Of a stretch of 64,000 nucleotides of DNA, positions 9,028 through 17,674 are shown one piece after another; the first letter of the stretch is position 1, and each line of letters begins with the position of its first letter. Source of the stretch: Halomonas borealis (lineage in GTDB: Bacteria > Pseudomonadota > Gammaproteobacteria > Pseudomonadales > Halomonadaceae); contig NZ_SDMO01000010.1 in the NCBI RefSeq assembly GCF_004798905.1, positions 1 to 64,000 of the forward strand, read 5' to 3'. A program made the position numbers and the translations under genes. The notes beneath the pieces were generated by a model, which saw only the letters and a program-made list of their open reading frames with translations, was not told where the DNA came from and made no database searches.

Positions 9028-10107
9028 ATGCCCGAGCAACAGGTCAACAACCTCAACGTCCTGGCCGAAGACGTTCTTCTTCCCCCGGCCGACCTCAAGC
9101 GAGAAATCCCGCTCTCCGAGGACGCCGAGCGCACGGTGATCGAGGGTCGCCAGGTCATCCAGAACATCCTCGACGGCAACGACCCCCGCCTGCTGATGGT
9201 AGTCGGCCCCTGCTCGATCCACGATGTCGATGCCGCCCTCGACTACGCGCGCCGCCTGCGTCGGTTCGCCGACGAGGTCAAGGACAGCCTGTATATCGTG
9301 ATGCGCGTCTACTTCGAGAAACCACGCACCACCGTGGGCTGGAAGGGCCTGATCAACGACCCCCATCTCAACGGCTCCTTCGAGATCGAGGAAGGCCTGC
9401 ACATCGCCCGCCGCCTGCTGGTCGAACTGGCCGAAATGGGCCTGCCGCTGGCCACCGAGGCGCTGGACCCGATCTCGCCGCAGTACCTGCAAGACTGCAT
9501 CAGCTGGTCGGCGGTCGGCGCCCGTACCACCGAGTCCCAGACGCACCGTGAGATGGCCTCCGGGCTATCCGGCCCGGTGGGCTTCAAGAACGGCACCGAC
9601 GGCAGCCTGGATGTAGCCGTCAATGCCCTGCAGTCGGTGGCCCACCCGCACAACTTCCTGGGCATCGACCAGGCCGGCAAGGTGGCGATCATCCGCACCC
9701 GCGGCAACGGCTACGGCCATGTGGTGTTGCGTGGCGGCAATGGCAAGCCCAACTACGACAGCGTCAGCGTGGCGCTCGCCGAGCAAGAGCTGCACAAGGC
9801 CGGCGTGACGCCCAACATCATGATCGACTGCTCGCATGCCAACTCCAACAAGGATGCGAGCCTGCAGCCACTGGTGCTGGAAAATGTCACCAACCAGATC
9901 CTCGAAGGCAACCGCTCGATCATCGGCCTGATGGTCGAATCCAACATCGGCTGGGGCAATCAGAAGATGCCCTCTGACCCGAGCCAGCTGGCCTACGGCG
10001 TCTCCATCACCGATGCCTGCATCGACTGGGACGCCACCGAGCAGGCCTTGACGGCCATGAACGACAAGCTGGCCCCGGTGCTGGCCAAGCGCCACTCGGC
10101 CGCCTGA
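9028..10107 (+). CDS. aroG: 3-deoxy-7-phosphoheptulonate synthase, class I (DAHP synthase)
   Basis: Condenses phosphoenolpyruvate and erythrose 4-phosphate, the first step of the shikimate pathway. The 359-residue protein has the class I signatures VVGPCSIHD (about 58-66), RVYFEKPRTTVGWKG, GARTTESQTHRE, GFKNGTDG and MIDCSHANS, matching the E. coli AroF/G/H family in length. I cannot tell from sequence alone which aromatic amino acid feedback-regulates it, so the symbol is by family. It stands alone with its own promoter-like sequence and a strong terminator 22 bases after the stop. Confidence 0.93.
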   Translation: MPEQQVNNLNVLAEDVLLPPADLKREIPLSEDAERTVIEGRQVIQNILDGNDPRLLMVVGPCSIHDVDAALDYARRLRRFADEVKDSLYIVMRVYFEKPRTTVGWKGLINDPHLNGSFEIEEGLHIARRLLVELAEMGLPLATEALDPISPQYLQDCISWSAVGARTTESQTHREMASGLSGPVGFKNGTDGSLDVAVNALQSVAHPHNFLGIDQAGKVAIIRTRGNGYGHVVLRGGNGKPNYDSVSVALAEQELHKAGVTPNIMIDCSHANSNKDASLQPLVLENVTNQILEGNRSIIGLMVESNIGWGNQKMPSDPSQLAYGVSITDACIDWDATEQALTAMNDKLAPVLAKRHSAA

Positions 10108-10128
10108 CAGGCCACCCGGACGCGACGA

Positions 10129-10157
10129 GGGCCCGCCACTCGGCGGGCCCTATTCGT
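10129..10157 (+). terminator. Terminator after DAHP synthase gene
   Basis: GGGCCCGCC (10129-10137) pairs perfectly with GGCGGGCCC (10142-10150) across an ACTC loop, followed by the moderately T-rich TATTCGT. The stop codon of the convergent gene on the other strand is at 10157, so it may serve both. Confidence 0.75.
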
Positions 10158-11038
10158 TATCGTCCCACCGATCGAGACCCGCCGGCGCTCTCGCCGATCA
10201 AGCGTGCCGCCCAGTGCACCGCCTCGGGATACTGCCCAGCATCCAGCACGAACTCCTGGCCGCGGGCCACCGCCCGCAGCGCGGCGGCATCACCGCGGCG
10301 CTGCCAGCGTCCAGGATCGGCATGGTAGCTCAGCGGCGTACGATCCGTGCCGGGATAGCACCATCCCGGCAGCTCCCACTGCGAGACCCGCTCGGCATCC
10401 GGCGCGGTCAGTCGTTGCCGGGCGGTGTCTCGTGGGAAGATTCCCGCCCCCGCCAGGCTAGTGCCCTCGTCGCCCTGCAATGCCAGCGTCCGGCGGGCCA
10501 TATAGAGCACGTTGCGCGGCATGCCGAGCCGCTGACAGTGCGGATGCTTGCGGGCCCATTCGAGGTCCGCCGGCAGGCGATCGCCCAGGGTCAGCGCCTC
10601 GTCCACCTGCAGCCAGCCCCACAGCACGTGACGCGGCCGCGCCGTGGCCTTGAAGCGCCAGCGCCCGTCCACGCGTTCGACACGCCGAAACAGCCCGAAG
10701 AACAGGAACAGGTCCCCCGGCCCCACGCCCTGGTTGCGCAGATGACTCTGGGCCGCGCCCATCTGGCCGAACAGCGGCCGCCAGCCCGACCGCCGCGGCA
10801 CCTGTTCGGCGCGCAAGTCGGGATCCAGGTGGGCCCCATCCTCCGGGGCGATCCGCCCACGGGTCAGGTCGGCGACGAGCGGGCCCAGCGATTCGCCCTG
10901 CTGGGTGATCTCGGCGTAGGAGCTCACCGCGCACGCATCGGGAATCGGTAGGGCCAGCAGGCGCCCATCGGGCAGGATCGGATTGGGTACACCGCCGGCG
11001 GACGTATCGAAGCCCTTGCGACTGAGGATCAGTTTCAT
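10157..11038 (-). CDS. Nmad3-domain protein (nucleotide-modification-associated domain 3, putative)
   Basis: The 293-residue protein begins MKLILSRKGFDTSAGGVPNP and continues with ILPDGRLLALPIPD, the hallmark opening of the Nmad3 family as I remember it. Other typical blocks are GPGDLFLFFGLFR (about 106-118), HVLWGWLQVDE (about 137-147) and YMARRTLAL (about 179-187). The family was described by comparative genomics in association with DNA base-modification genes; its activity is not established. No methylase, kinase or phage gene lies nearby: the neighbours are a DAHP synthase and a cytochrome oxidase assembly gene. No signal peptide or membrane segment is seen. Family assignment is from recognition of motifs, not a search. 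Confidence 0.75.
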   Translation of the reverse strand: MKLILSRKGFDTSAGGVPNPILPDGRLLALPIPDACAVSSYAEITQQGESLGPLVADLTRGRIAPEDGAHLDPDLRAEQVPRRSGWRPLFGQMGAAQSHLRNQGVGPGDLFLFFGLFRRVERVDGRWRFKATARPRHVLWGWLQVDEALTLGDRLPADLEWARKHPHCQRLGMPRNVLYMARRTLALQGDEGTSLAGAGIFPRDTARQRLTAPDAERVSQWELPGWCYPGTDRTPLSYHADPGRWQRRGDAAALRAVARGQEFVLDAGQYPEAVHWAARLIGESAGGSRSVGR

Positions 11039-11220
11039 CGCGATTCCTTGCGGGAAATGGACCGGAGCGACGCGGCGCGGCCGCCTCGTCGAGCGAGGAA
11101 ATACTGGCCAATCGCGCCCGCGGCTTCAAGCGTCGGAAGAGCGTGAGCGCCCCGGATTGCCGGCCACGCGAGCCTCGGCTAGCTTGAGGCGGTAAGGCTC
11201 CGAACCATAAGGACTGGCGG

Positions 11221-12078
11221 ATGGCTGACGCGACGACTCTGGTGCACTCTCTCGCCTCCCTGGCCTCCTGGCTCGTCCCCTGGGAGTTCGAGCCGCTGTG
11301 GGGGCTCGCCTGCCTGGCGGCGGCAGCCGTCTACCTGAGGGGAATGCGCCGACACGACGCATCACCAGGATGGCTCAGACCCACGGCCTTCTTGACCGGC
11401 CTGGTGCTCGTCTACGCCGTGAGCCAGACCCACTACGATTACCTTTCGCAGTACATGTTCTTCCCCCACCGGGCCCAGCATCTGGTGCTGCATCATGCCG
11501 CGCCCTTCCTGATTATCCTCGCCTTCCCCGGGCCGGTGCTGGCCGCCGGGATGCCGGCCCGGCTCCCGGCGGCGCGAAGGGCCGTGCGCCCACTGTTCGA
11601 CCTGCTTCAGCATCCGTGCGTCGCGCCGCTGCTGTTCGTGGGCCTGATCTATTTCTGGCTGATCCCGGAGGTTCACTTCGATGCCATGCTGAGCCGGCCG
11701 CTCTATCAACTGATGAACTGGAGCATGCTGCTCGATGGCCTGCTCTTCTGGTGGCTGGTGCTGACGCCACATGGCCGACTCGGCCCCGGGCGACGCATCC
11801 TGCTGCTGCTCGTCGTGGTGCCGCCACAGATCCTGATCGGTGCCTATCTCACCTTCAGTCCGACGGTGCTGTTCGATGTCTATGAGGTATGCGGCCGCGC
11901 CTGGCCGCTCTCGCCGCTGGTCGACCAGCAGATCGGCGGGCTGATCACCTGGATCCCGGCCACCATGATGAGCGTGATCGGCACCCTGATCGTGCTGCGT
12001 CAGCTGCGTCATGGCGAGGCCGACGAACGCCGTCGGGCCACGACCGGAACGACGCCCGGCACCTCCGGCCACCTTTAA
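11221..12078 (+). CDS. Cytochrome c oxidase assembly factor, CtaG (caa3 type) family
   Basis: The 285-residue polytopic protein has about seven hydrophobic segments and the conserved histidine-rich TM region FFPHRAQHLVLHHAAPFLIIL (about 80-100), typical of the Bacillus CtaG/DUF1404-like family that supports CuA or heme-copper oxidase assembly. It is unrelated to the Cox11 type of CtaG. The ATG has AAGGA nine bases upstream. A SCO-family lipoprotein gene follows ten bases later, which supports a joint role in copper delivery to a terminal oxidase, although no oxidase genes are in the window. Confidence 0.88.
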   Translation: MADATTLVHSLASLASWLVPWEFEPLWGLACLAAAAVYLRGMRRHDASPGWLRPTAFLTGLVLVYAVSQTHYDYLSQYMFFPHRAQHLVLHHAAPFLIILAFPGPVLAAGMPARLPAARRAVRPLFDLLQHPCVAPLLFVGLIYFWLIPEVHFDAMLSRPLYQLMNWSMLLDGLLFWWLVLTPHGRLGPGRRILLLLVVVPPQILIGAYLTFSPTVLFDVYEVCGRAWPLSPLVDQQIGGLITWIPATMMSVIGTLIVLRQLRHGEADERRRATTGTTPGTSGHL

Positions 12079-12087
12079 GGAGCCTTC

Positions 12088-12678
12088 ATGCATGCTATCT
12101 CGTTGCGCTGGATCGTTCTGCTCGCGCTGCTGACCCTGAACGGCTGCGGCGAGTCGGACTGGGACACCAAGGACATCGCCTCGTTGATGCCGCCGCTGGC
12201 CTTCACCCTGACCGACGAACAGGGCCGAACCGTCGAGGCCAGCCGCTATCGCGGCGAGATCAACCTGCTGGTCTTCGGCTACACACATTGCCCCGATGTC
12301 TGCCCCACCACCCTCGCCCGGCTCGGCACCACCCTGAAGGCCCTCGCGCCCGAGTGGCAGGACGAGATACGCGTGCTGTTCGTCTCGGTCGACCCCGCCC
12401 GCGATGATCCCCGCAGGCTCTCGGCCTACACCGACGCCTTCGGCTCGGCGATCGTCGGCCTGACCGGCAGCCGTGAGCGGCTCGACGCCCTCACTCGGCG
12501 CTACCGGCTGACCTATGGCTACGGGGAAGCCGACCGCGCCGGGGATTACCTGGTGTCCCATCCCAGCGGTGTCTTCGTCTTCGACCGACGAGGGGAGGCC
12601 CGGCTGCTGATCCGCCTCGACGACACTCGCGAGGCCATCCGTCACGACCTCGAGCGGCTGCTGGCCGAGGCGGGGTGA
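12088..12678 (+). CDS. SCO1/SenC family copper lipoprotein
   Basis: SCO proteins are periplasmic thioredoxin-fold copper chaperones or thiol reductases for CuA centres. The 196-residue protein has a lipoprotein signal (LLTLNGC lipobox, Cys near residue 17), the copper-binding CPDVC motif (about 69-73), and the distal copper histidine in YLVSHPSGVF (about 155). A strong AAGGAG site precedes the ATG. Paired with the upstream CtaG-family gene. Its stop codon directly abuts that of the convergent dinG. Confidence 0.93.
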   Translation: MHAISLRWIVLLALLTLNGCGESDWDTKDIASLMPPLAFTLTDEQGRTVEASRYRGEINLLVFGYTHCPDVCPTTLARLGTTLKALAPEWQDEIRVLFVSVDPARDDPRRLSAYTDAFGSAIVGLTGSRERLDALTRRYRLTYGYGEADRAGDYLVSHPSGVFVFDRRGEARLLIRLDDTREAIRHDLERLLAEAG

Positions 12679-14814
12679 TCAGGACTGGCCGTCGATCTCG
12701 CGCACGAAGGGCGGGAGCGCATCGAGCAGTGCGCGGCCATAGCGGCGGGTCAGCACGCGGCGATCGAGCAGCGTGATGCGGCCGCGGTCGGCCTCCTTGC
12801 GGATCAGCCGGCCGCAGGCCTGGACCAGCTTGATCGAGGCATCGGGTACGCTGATGCGCATGAAGGGGTTGCCGCCCTGACGCTCGATCCACTCGGCGAG
12901 CGTCGCACCGACCGGGTCGTCGGGCACCGCGAACGGCAGCCGGGTGATCACCACATGGGTGAGGTAGTCGCCGGGCAGGTCGATACCCTCGGCGAAGCTC
13001 GCCAGGCCGAACAGGATGCTGCCCTCGCCCTTGTCGACCTTCGCCCGGTGGCGCTCCACCAGCTCGCGCTTGGGCAGCCGGCCCTGGGCCAGCACGCGCT
13101 GGCGGGCCTGCCCCGAGAGCGCCCGCTCGACGGCACGCAGCTGGGCACGCGACGAGAACAGCGCCAGCACCGCCTCGCCGTCGTCGAGCCCCTCGATGAA
13201 CTCGACGATGGCCCGCTCATGGCCCTCGCGATCGGCGGGATCGGCCGCCTCACGAGGCACGCTGAGCACCGCCCGGGAATAGTCGAAGGGGCTCGGCAGG
13301 CTCTGGTAGCGATAGCGATTGGCGAGCCCCGCTCGCTCCTGAAGCCGCTCGAAGCGCCCCAGCGCGGTGAGGGTCGCCGAGGTCACCACGGCGCCGAAGC
13401 AGCGCCCCCACAGCGACTTCGCCAGGGTATGCGCGGCGGACACCGGGCTCGCCGAGAAGGTCAGCTCCGGGTCGCCGCCGAAGCGCTCCAGCGTCAGCCA
13501 GCGGGCCCGCGGTGGCTCCCCCTCGGGGTCGGTCTCGGCGAACGCCTGCCACAGGGCATGCGCCTCCAGCGCGCGGCCATGCAGCAGCGCCACCAGCGGT
13601 AGCCAGGGCTCGGCCTGTTCCTTGGGCAACCCGGTGGACTTCTCGGGATCGAGGCTCTCACGCAGGATGTCGGCCATCGACTCCAGGGTCCGCGACAGCT
13701 CGGCGAACAGCGTCACCAGGCCATCGGCCTGCTCGCGCATCGCCGCCGGCACCCGCCCCATCTCGAAGCGATGCTGAGCGCCCTCCTCGCCATCGCCCAG
13801 CCCCTCGGGCCGTCCGGCGAGCTGATGGCCCAGCGAGAAGGCCTCGCCGAGCCGTGGCTCCAGCGCCTCGAATAGCGCCGGCAGGCTCGCCAGCAAGCGC
13901 GCCAGGGTGGGCTGCACGGACAGCGCCTGGTGTAACTCGGTGAGCGACTTCTTGAGGGTGCTCAACCAGCGCAACGCATAGCCCACGGCGAAGCGATGCG
14001 TGAAGTGGTTAAGCGCCTTGTCCGGCAGGTGATGCCCCTCGTCGAAGACATAGATGCAGTCGCCGGGGTCCGGCAACACCACACCGCCACCCAGCGCCAG
14101 GTCGGCCAGCACCAGATCATGGTTGGCGACGATCACCTCGGCGTCGTCCATGTCGCGGCGTGCGCGGAAGAAGGCGCAGGCGCCGAAGTGTCCGCAGCGC
14201 CGATTGGTGCACTGGCGATGATCGACGGTGAGCTTGCGCCAGTGGGCATCGTCGATGCTCTCCGGCCAGCTGTCGCGGTCGCCGGCCCAGCGGCCATTGC
14301 CGTAGGCCTCGCCCAGCGACTGGACGAGCCGCTGGAAGTCGTCGCCGCCGCTGTCCAGCGATTGCTCGAACAGCGACAGGGTGGGGTTGTCCTCGCCGCC
14401 GTCCATGGCCTGGTCGAGGCGCGCCACGCACACATAGCGCCCGCGCCCCTTGGCCAGGGCGTAGTCGAAGGAGAGTCCGCTGTGGGCCTTGAGGGAAGGC
14501 AGGTCCTGGTGCAGCACCTGTTCCTGCAGCGCCACCGTGGCGGTGGCCAGCACCAGTCGTTTGCCGTGGGCCTTGGCCACCGGCAACGCGGCGAGCAGAT
14601 AGGCCAGGGTCTTGCCGGTACCGGTACCGGCCTCGAGCACGCAGACATGCTCGTCGCTGGTGCGCCGACCGGATTCATCGGCCTCGATGCCACCCAGGGT
14701 ACGGGCGATCTCGGCGATCATCAGCCGCTGACCGTAGCGCGGCGTCAGGTCGAGCCCGTCGAGCACCCGTCGATAGGCGCCCTGGATCTCGCCCTTCAGG
14801 GACTCTTCAAGCAT
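12679..14814 (-). CDS. dinG: ATP-dependent DNA helicase DinG
   Basis: A 5'-3' XPD-like superfamily 2 helicase that unwinds R-loops and structured DNA. The 711-residue protein has Walker A EAGTGTGKT (61-69), the DEGH box (FDEGHHLPD, about 257), and late helicase motifs. Four cysteines expected to hold the 4Fe-4S cluster are visible in the YVCVARL and RQCTNRRCGHFGACAFF blocks. Length fits the E. coli protein (716). There is no obvious LexA box in the 298-base upstream gap, which instead holds a structured repeat element. Its 3' end is convergent with the SCO gene with no spacing. Confidence 0.95.
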   Translation of the reverse strand: MLEESLKGEIQGAYRRVLDGLDLTPRYGQRLMIAEIARTLGGIEADESGRRTSDEHVCVLEAGTGTGKTLAYLLAALPVAKAHGKRLVLATATVALQEQVLHQDLPSLKAHSGLSFDYALAKGRGRYVCVARLDQAMDGGEDNPTLSLFEQSLDSGGDDFQRLVQSLGEAYGNGRWAGDRDSWPESIDDAHWRKLTVDHRQCTNRRCGHFGACAFFRARRDMDDAEVIVANHDLVLADLALGGGVVLPDPGDCIYVFDEGHHLPDKALNHFTHRFAVGYALRWLSTLKKSLTELHQALSVQPTLARLLASLPALFEALEPRLGEAFSLGHQLAGRPEGLGDGEEGAQHRFEMGRVPAAMREQADGLVTLFAELSRTLESMADILRESLDPEKSTGLPKEQAEPWLPLVALLHGRALEAHALWQAFAETDPEGEPPRARWLTLERFGGDPELTFSASPVSAAHTLAKSLWGRCFGAVVTSATLTALGRFERLQERAGLANRYRYQSLPSPFDYSRAVLSVPREAADPADREGHERAIVEFIEGLDDGEAVLALFSSRAQLRAVERALSGQARQRVLAQGRLPKRELVERHRAKVDKGEGSILFGLASFAEGIDLPGDYLTHVVITRLPFAVPDDPVGATLAEWIERQGGNPFMRISVPDASIKLVQACGRLIRKEADRGRITLLDRRVLTRRYGRALLDALPPFVREIDGQS

Positions 14815-14841
14815 ATCCGTCCATACAGTAACGCGGTTTTT

Positions 14842-15016
14842 CCGGTGGCAGGGCTTCGCGAGAACACGGTCAATCCTTCCCTGGACGCTCCTTTTGCCTT
14901 GCGGCGTTCTCGCTTCCTGCTTCGCTTGCAGGATCGGTGTTGGCCATCCTTGGCCAACCCTTCGGCGCGAATCGCCTCAGCCATGGCAAAAGCGCCTCGC
15001 TTAGCCCTGCCCCCGG
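14842..15016. repeat. ERIC-like intergenic element with terminal inverted repeats
   Basis: The 298-base gap upstream of dinG holds a 175-base element. Its ends (14842-14862 and 14996-15016) are inverted repeats matching at 18 of 21 positions. Nested inside are GCGAGAAC/GTTCTCGC (14858-14865 with 14906-14913), the hairpin CCTGC-loop-GCAGG (14916-14932), and GTTGGCC-loop-GGCCAAC (14939-14958). A short minus-strand open frame crosses it but looks like a by-product. I see no target duplication. The rest of the gap has nothing I recognise. Confidence 0.6.
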
Positions 15017-15112
15017 CGCCGCTCACCAGGGGGAAGCCGCCCATTGTGTCTTGACTTCAAGCGACGCAGCCGCGCCTTCCCACTTCCCGGCGCGCAGCGA
15101 CGATCTTAGCGC

Positions 15113-16414
15113 CTACAAGAGCCCTTCCGGCGGATGCTCGCAGGGCAGCTTGTCGTTGATGAAGCGCTCGATCTCGGGCAGCGAGAAGGCATCCTCTTCG
15201 CCCACGAAGCTGATCGACACACCCTTGGCACCGGCGCGGCCGGTACGGCCGATGCGGTGGACGTAGTCCTCCGGATCCTCGGGCAGGGTGTAGTTGATGA
15301 CGTGGCTGACGTCCTCGATATGGATGCCACGGCCCGCCACATCGGTGGCGACCAGCACCTGAATCTCGCCCTCGCGGAAGCTCTCCAGAGTACCGATACG
15401 TTGGTTCTGGGGCACGTCACCGGAGATCATCGCGGCATTGATGCCGGCATCCTTGAGCAGACCCTCGAGCTTGCGCACCAGGTCACGGCGATTGCAGAAC
15501 ACCATCACCCGCTCGAAGCCGTCCTGCTGCAGCAACTTGACCAGCAGCCGCGCCTTGTCCTCGTCGCCGACCAGGTAGACGTGCTGGTCGATGTTGGCGG
15601 CGTTGTCGACGGTGACCTCGATCTCCACATGGGCCGGCGAGCGGGTCCACTGGCTGGCCAGCTTGAGGATATCCTCGGTGAAGGTCGCCGAGAACAGGAA
15701 GGTCTGGCGCTCCTCGGGCTTGGGCGTGTGAGCGATGATGCGCTTGACGTCGGGGATGAAGCCCATCGAGAGCATGCGATCCGCCTCGTCGAGCACCAGC
15801 ACCTCGACCTGGCTCAGGTCGACGTCACGCTTCTGGTGGAAATCCAGCAGCCGGCCCGGAGTGGCCACCAGGATATCGAGGGTCTCGCCGAGCCCTTCGA
15901 GCTGCTGCTGGTAGTCCATGCCGCCGACCACACTGGCCACGTTCAGCTTGGTGAAGCGAGCGAGCGCGCGGGCATCCTTCTCGATCTGCAGCGCCAGCTC
16001 GCGCGTCGGCGCCACGATCAGCGCCCGCGGCGCGCCCGGCTTCTGGCCGTCCGGCGTCTCTTCCTCGAGGAAGTAGGCGAGCATCGAGATCAAGAAGGCA
16101 GCGGTCTTGCCGGTGCCGGTCTGCGCCTTGCCGACCGCATCGCCACCCAGCAGCGTGTGCGTCAGCGCCTCGGCCTGAATCGGCGTGCAGTACTCGAAGC
16201 CCTGAGCATGGATGGCGCGCATCAGCGGCAGCGGCAGGTCGAAATCGTGGAAGCGCCACTTGCCCGCCACGGCGGGGACCTGGAACTGGCGCAGATCCCA
16301 GTTCGACTGGCGGCGGCGCGGCTTGCGGCGGCGACGCTTGGGCTTGCGGTTCTCGGTCTGGGCCGGTGCGGTGGTCTGTTCCGACTCGCTCATAGGCTGT
16401 GCTGTCTCGTCCAT
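15113..16414 (-). CDS. rhlB: DEAD-box ATP-dependent RNA helicase, RhlB-like
   Basis: RhlB unwinds RNA for the RNase E degradosome. The protein has the Q motif ([10 protein letters not shown]), Walker [37 protein letters not shown] and [10 protein letters not shown]. The N-terminal region is rich in arginine and lysine ([13 protein letters not shown]), as in pseudomonad RhlB. Start is uncertain: a further-upstream ATG (16462) overlaps an extended -10 box and is unlikely to be used; I chose ATG 16414 (433 residues), and ATG 16393 is an alternative. None has a good Shine-Dalgarno. The RNase E gene lies 29 kb away. Confidence 0.92.
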   Translation of the reverse strand: MDETAQPMSESEQTTAPAQTENRKPKRRRRKPRRRQSNWDLRQFQVPAVAGKWRFHDFDLPLPLMRAIHAQGFEYCTPIQAEALTHTLLGGDAVGKAQTGTGKTAAFLISMLAYFLEEETPDGQKPGAPRALIVAPTRELALQIEKDARALARFTKLNVASVVGGMDYQQQLEGLGETLDILVATPGRLLDFHQKRDVDLSQVEVLVLDEADRMLSMGFIPDVKRIIAHTPKPEERQTFLFSATFTEDILKLASQWTRSPAHVEIEVTVDNAANIDQHVYLVGDEDKARLLVKLLQQDGFERVMVFCNRRDLVRKLEGLLKDAGINAAMISGDVPQNQRIGTLESFREGEIQVLVATDVAGRGIHIEDVSHVINYTLPEDPEDYVHRIGRTGRAGAKGVSISFVGEEDAFSLPEIERFINDKLPCEHPPEGLL

Positions 16415-16462
16415 GTTCGTGGATGGAGGGGCATCGTCGAGCGATGCGTGACGCAAACGCAT

Positions 16463-16471
16463 ATTGTACCA
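16463..16471 (-). promoter_or_regulatory. Putative extended -10 promoter of the RhlB-like gene
   Basis: On the minus strand TGG-TACAAT forms an extended -10 element; no convincing -35 is seen. The predicted start of transcription is around 16456, which argues against the ATG at 16462. Confidence 0.45.
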
Positions 16472-16521
16472 GTCTCGCGCGCCGAGGGCGCGTCTGCTGT
16501 CGAAGCGAAGCCTCCAGCTGC

Positions 16522-16527
16522 TAGAAT
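16522..16527 (+). promoter_or_regulatory. Putative -10 box of the small basic protein gene
   Basis: TAGAAT matches five of six consensus bases, 28 bases before the start codon. The -35 region is weak. It lies back to back with the helicase promoter. Confidence 0.35.
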
Positions 16528-16554
16528 AGCGCCCATCGAGAGAGGAGTTGCGTC

Positions 16555-16791
16555 ATGACACGCAAGAAAAAGACCCGTTCCATCGCCGACAAGGTGACCA
16601 TCCGCACCGGTCGACGCAAGGATTACAAGCAGTGGCGCCACGAGAATCCCGGCGAGATCACCTCGTCGCGGCGCTACACCAGCAAGAAGCTCCAGCAGCG
16701 CAAGCTGCAGGCGGAGCGCAAGCAGGCGCGCCAGGAAAGCGGCCAGACGATCGAGATTCACCCCGATAAGCCCGAACACAAGGACGACTGA
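16555..16791 (+). CDS. Small basic protein of unknown function
   Basis: A 78-residue, highly charged protein (MTRKKKTRSIADKVTIRTGR onward) with about 24 Lys/Arg and no cysteines or hydrophobic segment. It looks like an RNA- or DNA-associated or ribosome-associated protein, but I do not recognise a characterised family. A GAGAGGAG ribosome-binding site lies seven bases upstream. It is divergent from the RhlB-like helicase and three bases ahead of xthA, so it is probably cotranscribed with exonuclease III. The strong ribosome-binding site and sensible codon use make it very likely real. Confidence 0.8.
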   Translation: MTRKKKTRSIADKVTIRTGRRKDYKQWRHENPGEITSSRRYTSKKLQQRKLQAERKQARQESGQTIEIHPDKPEHKDD

Positions 16792-16794
16792 CCG

Positions 16795-17625
16795 ATGCGC
16801 CTGGTGTCATTCAACATCAACGGCATTCGCGCCCGCCTCCACCAACTGGAGGCGCTGGTCGATGCGTACCGTCCGGCGGTGATCGGCCTGCAGGAAACCA
16901 AGGTTCAGGACAGCGAGTTCCCGGTGGCGGCCGTCGAGGCGCTGGGCTACAGCGTTCACTTCCATGGCCAGAAGGGCCACTACGGCGTGGCGCTGATGAT
17001 CTGCAACGAGCAGTGTCCCGAGGGTCCCGAGACGATCCATCGCGGCTTCCCCGATGATGACGAGGATGCCCAGCGCCGGATGATCGGCGCGCGCCTGCGC
17101 ATCGACGGCGGCGAACCGCTGACGGTGTGGAATGGCTACTTCCCTCAGGGCGAAAGCGTCGATCACCCGGTGAAGTTTCCCCACAAGCGCGCCTTCTATG
17201 CGCAGCTGTCGCGGCTGCTCGACACTCACCATGCCGCCGACGAACGCCTGGCGATCATGGGCGACTTCAACATCTCGCCCGAGGACATCGACATCGGCAT
17301 CGGAGAGTCCAACCGCAAGCGCTGGCTGCGCGAGGGCAAGACCAGCTTCCAGCCGGTGGAGCGGGAATGGCTCGAGGGCATCAAGGCCTGGGGGCTCAGC
17401 GACAGCTACCGGCTCTGCCATCCACGCGTGGACGATCGCTTCAGCTGGTTCGACTACCGCTCGAAGGGCTTCGATCGCGATCCCAGGCGTGGGCTGCGCA
17501 TCGACTACATCCTGGTGACCAAAGCGCTGGCCGGGACGCTCTGCGACGCCGGCATCGACTATGACCTGCGCGGCATGCCCAAACCCTCCGACCACGCCCC
17601 CGTGTGGAGCGAGTTCGAGGCCTGA
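16795..17625 (+). CDS. xthA: Exodeoxyribonuclease III
   Basis: Exonuclease III is the main AP endonuclease and 3' phosphatase/exonuclease in base-excision repair. The 276-residue product shows [12 protein letters not shown] at the N-terminus, LQETKVQD (catalytic Glu), [23 protein letters not shown], and the C-terminal PSDHAPV with the catalytic His. Length matches the family (268). It begins three bases after the small basic protein gene and ends convergent with the TonB2 operon. Confidence 0.95.
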   Translation: MRLVSFNINGIRARLHQLEALVDAYRPAVIGLQETKVQDSEFPVAAVEALGYSVHFHGQKGHYGVALMICNEQCPEGPETIHRGFPDDDEDAQRRMIGARLRIDGGEPLTVWNGYFPQGESVDHPVKFPHKRAFYAQLSRLLDTHHAADERLAIMGDFNISPEDIDIGIGESNRKRWLREGKTSFQPVEREWLEGIKAWGLSDSYRLCHPRVDDRFSWFDYRSKGFDRDPRRGLRIDYILVTKALAGTLCDAGIDYDLRGMPKPSDHAPVWSEFEA

Positions 17626-17674
17626 CCCTCGGCAAGGCCCCTGCCCGGCGACGAGCCCTCATTCGGCGCAGCGG

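Noticed and set aside
14796-15044. Small 82-codon minus-strand frame upstream of dinG
   Set aside because: It runs through the inverted-repeat element, lacks a ribosome-binding site and is Arg/Lys-rich like a repeat translation product.
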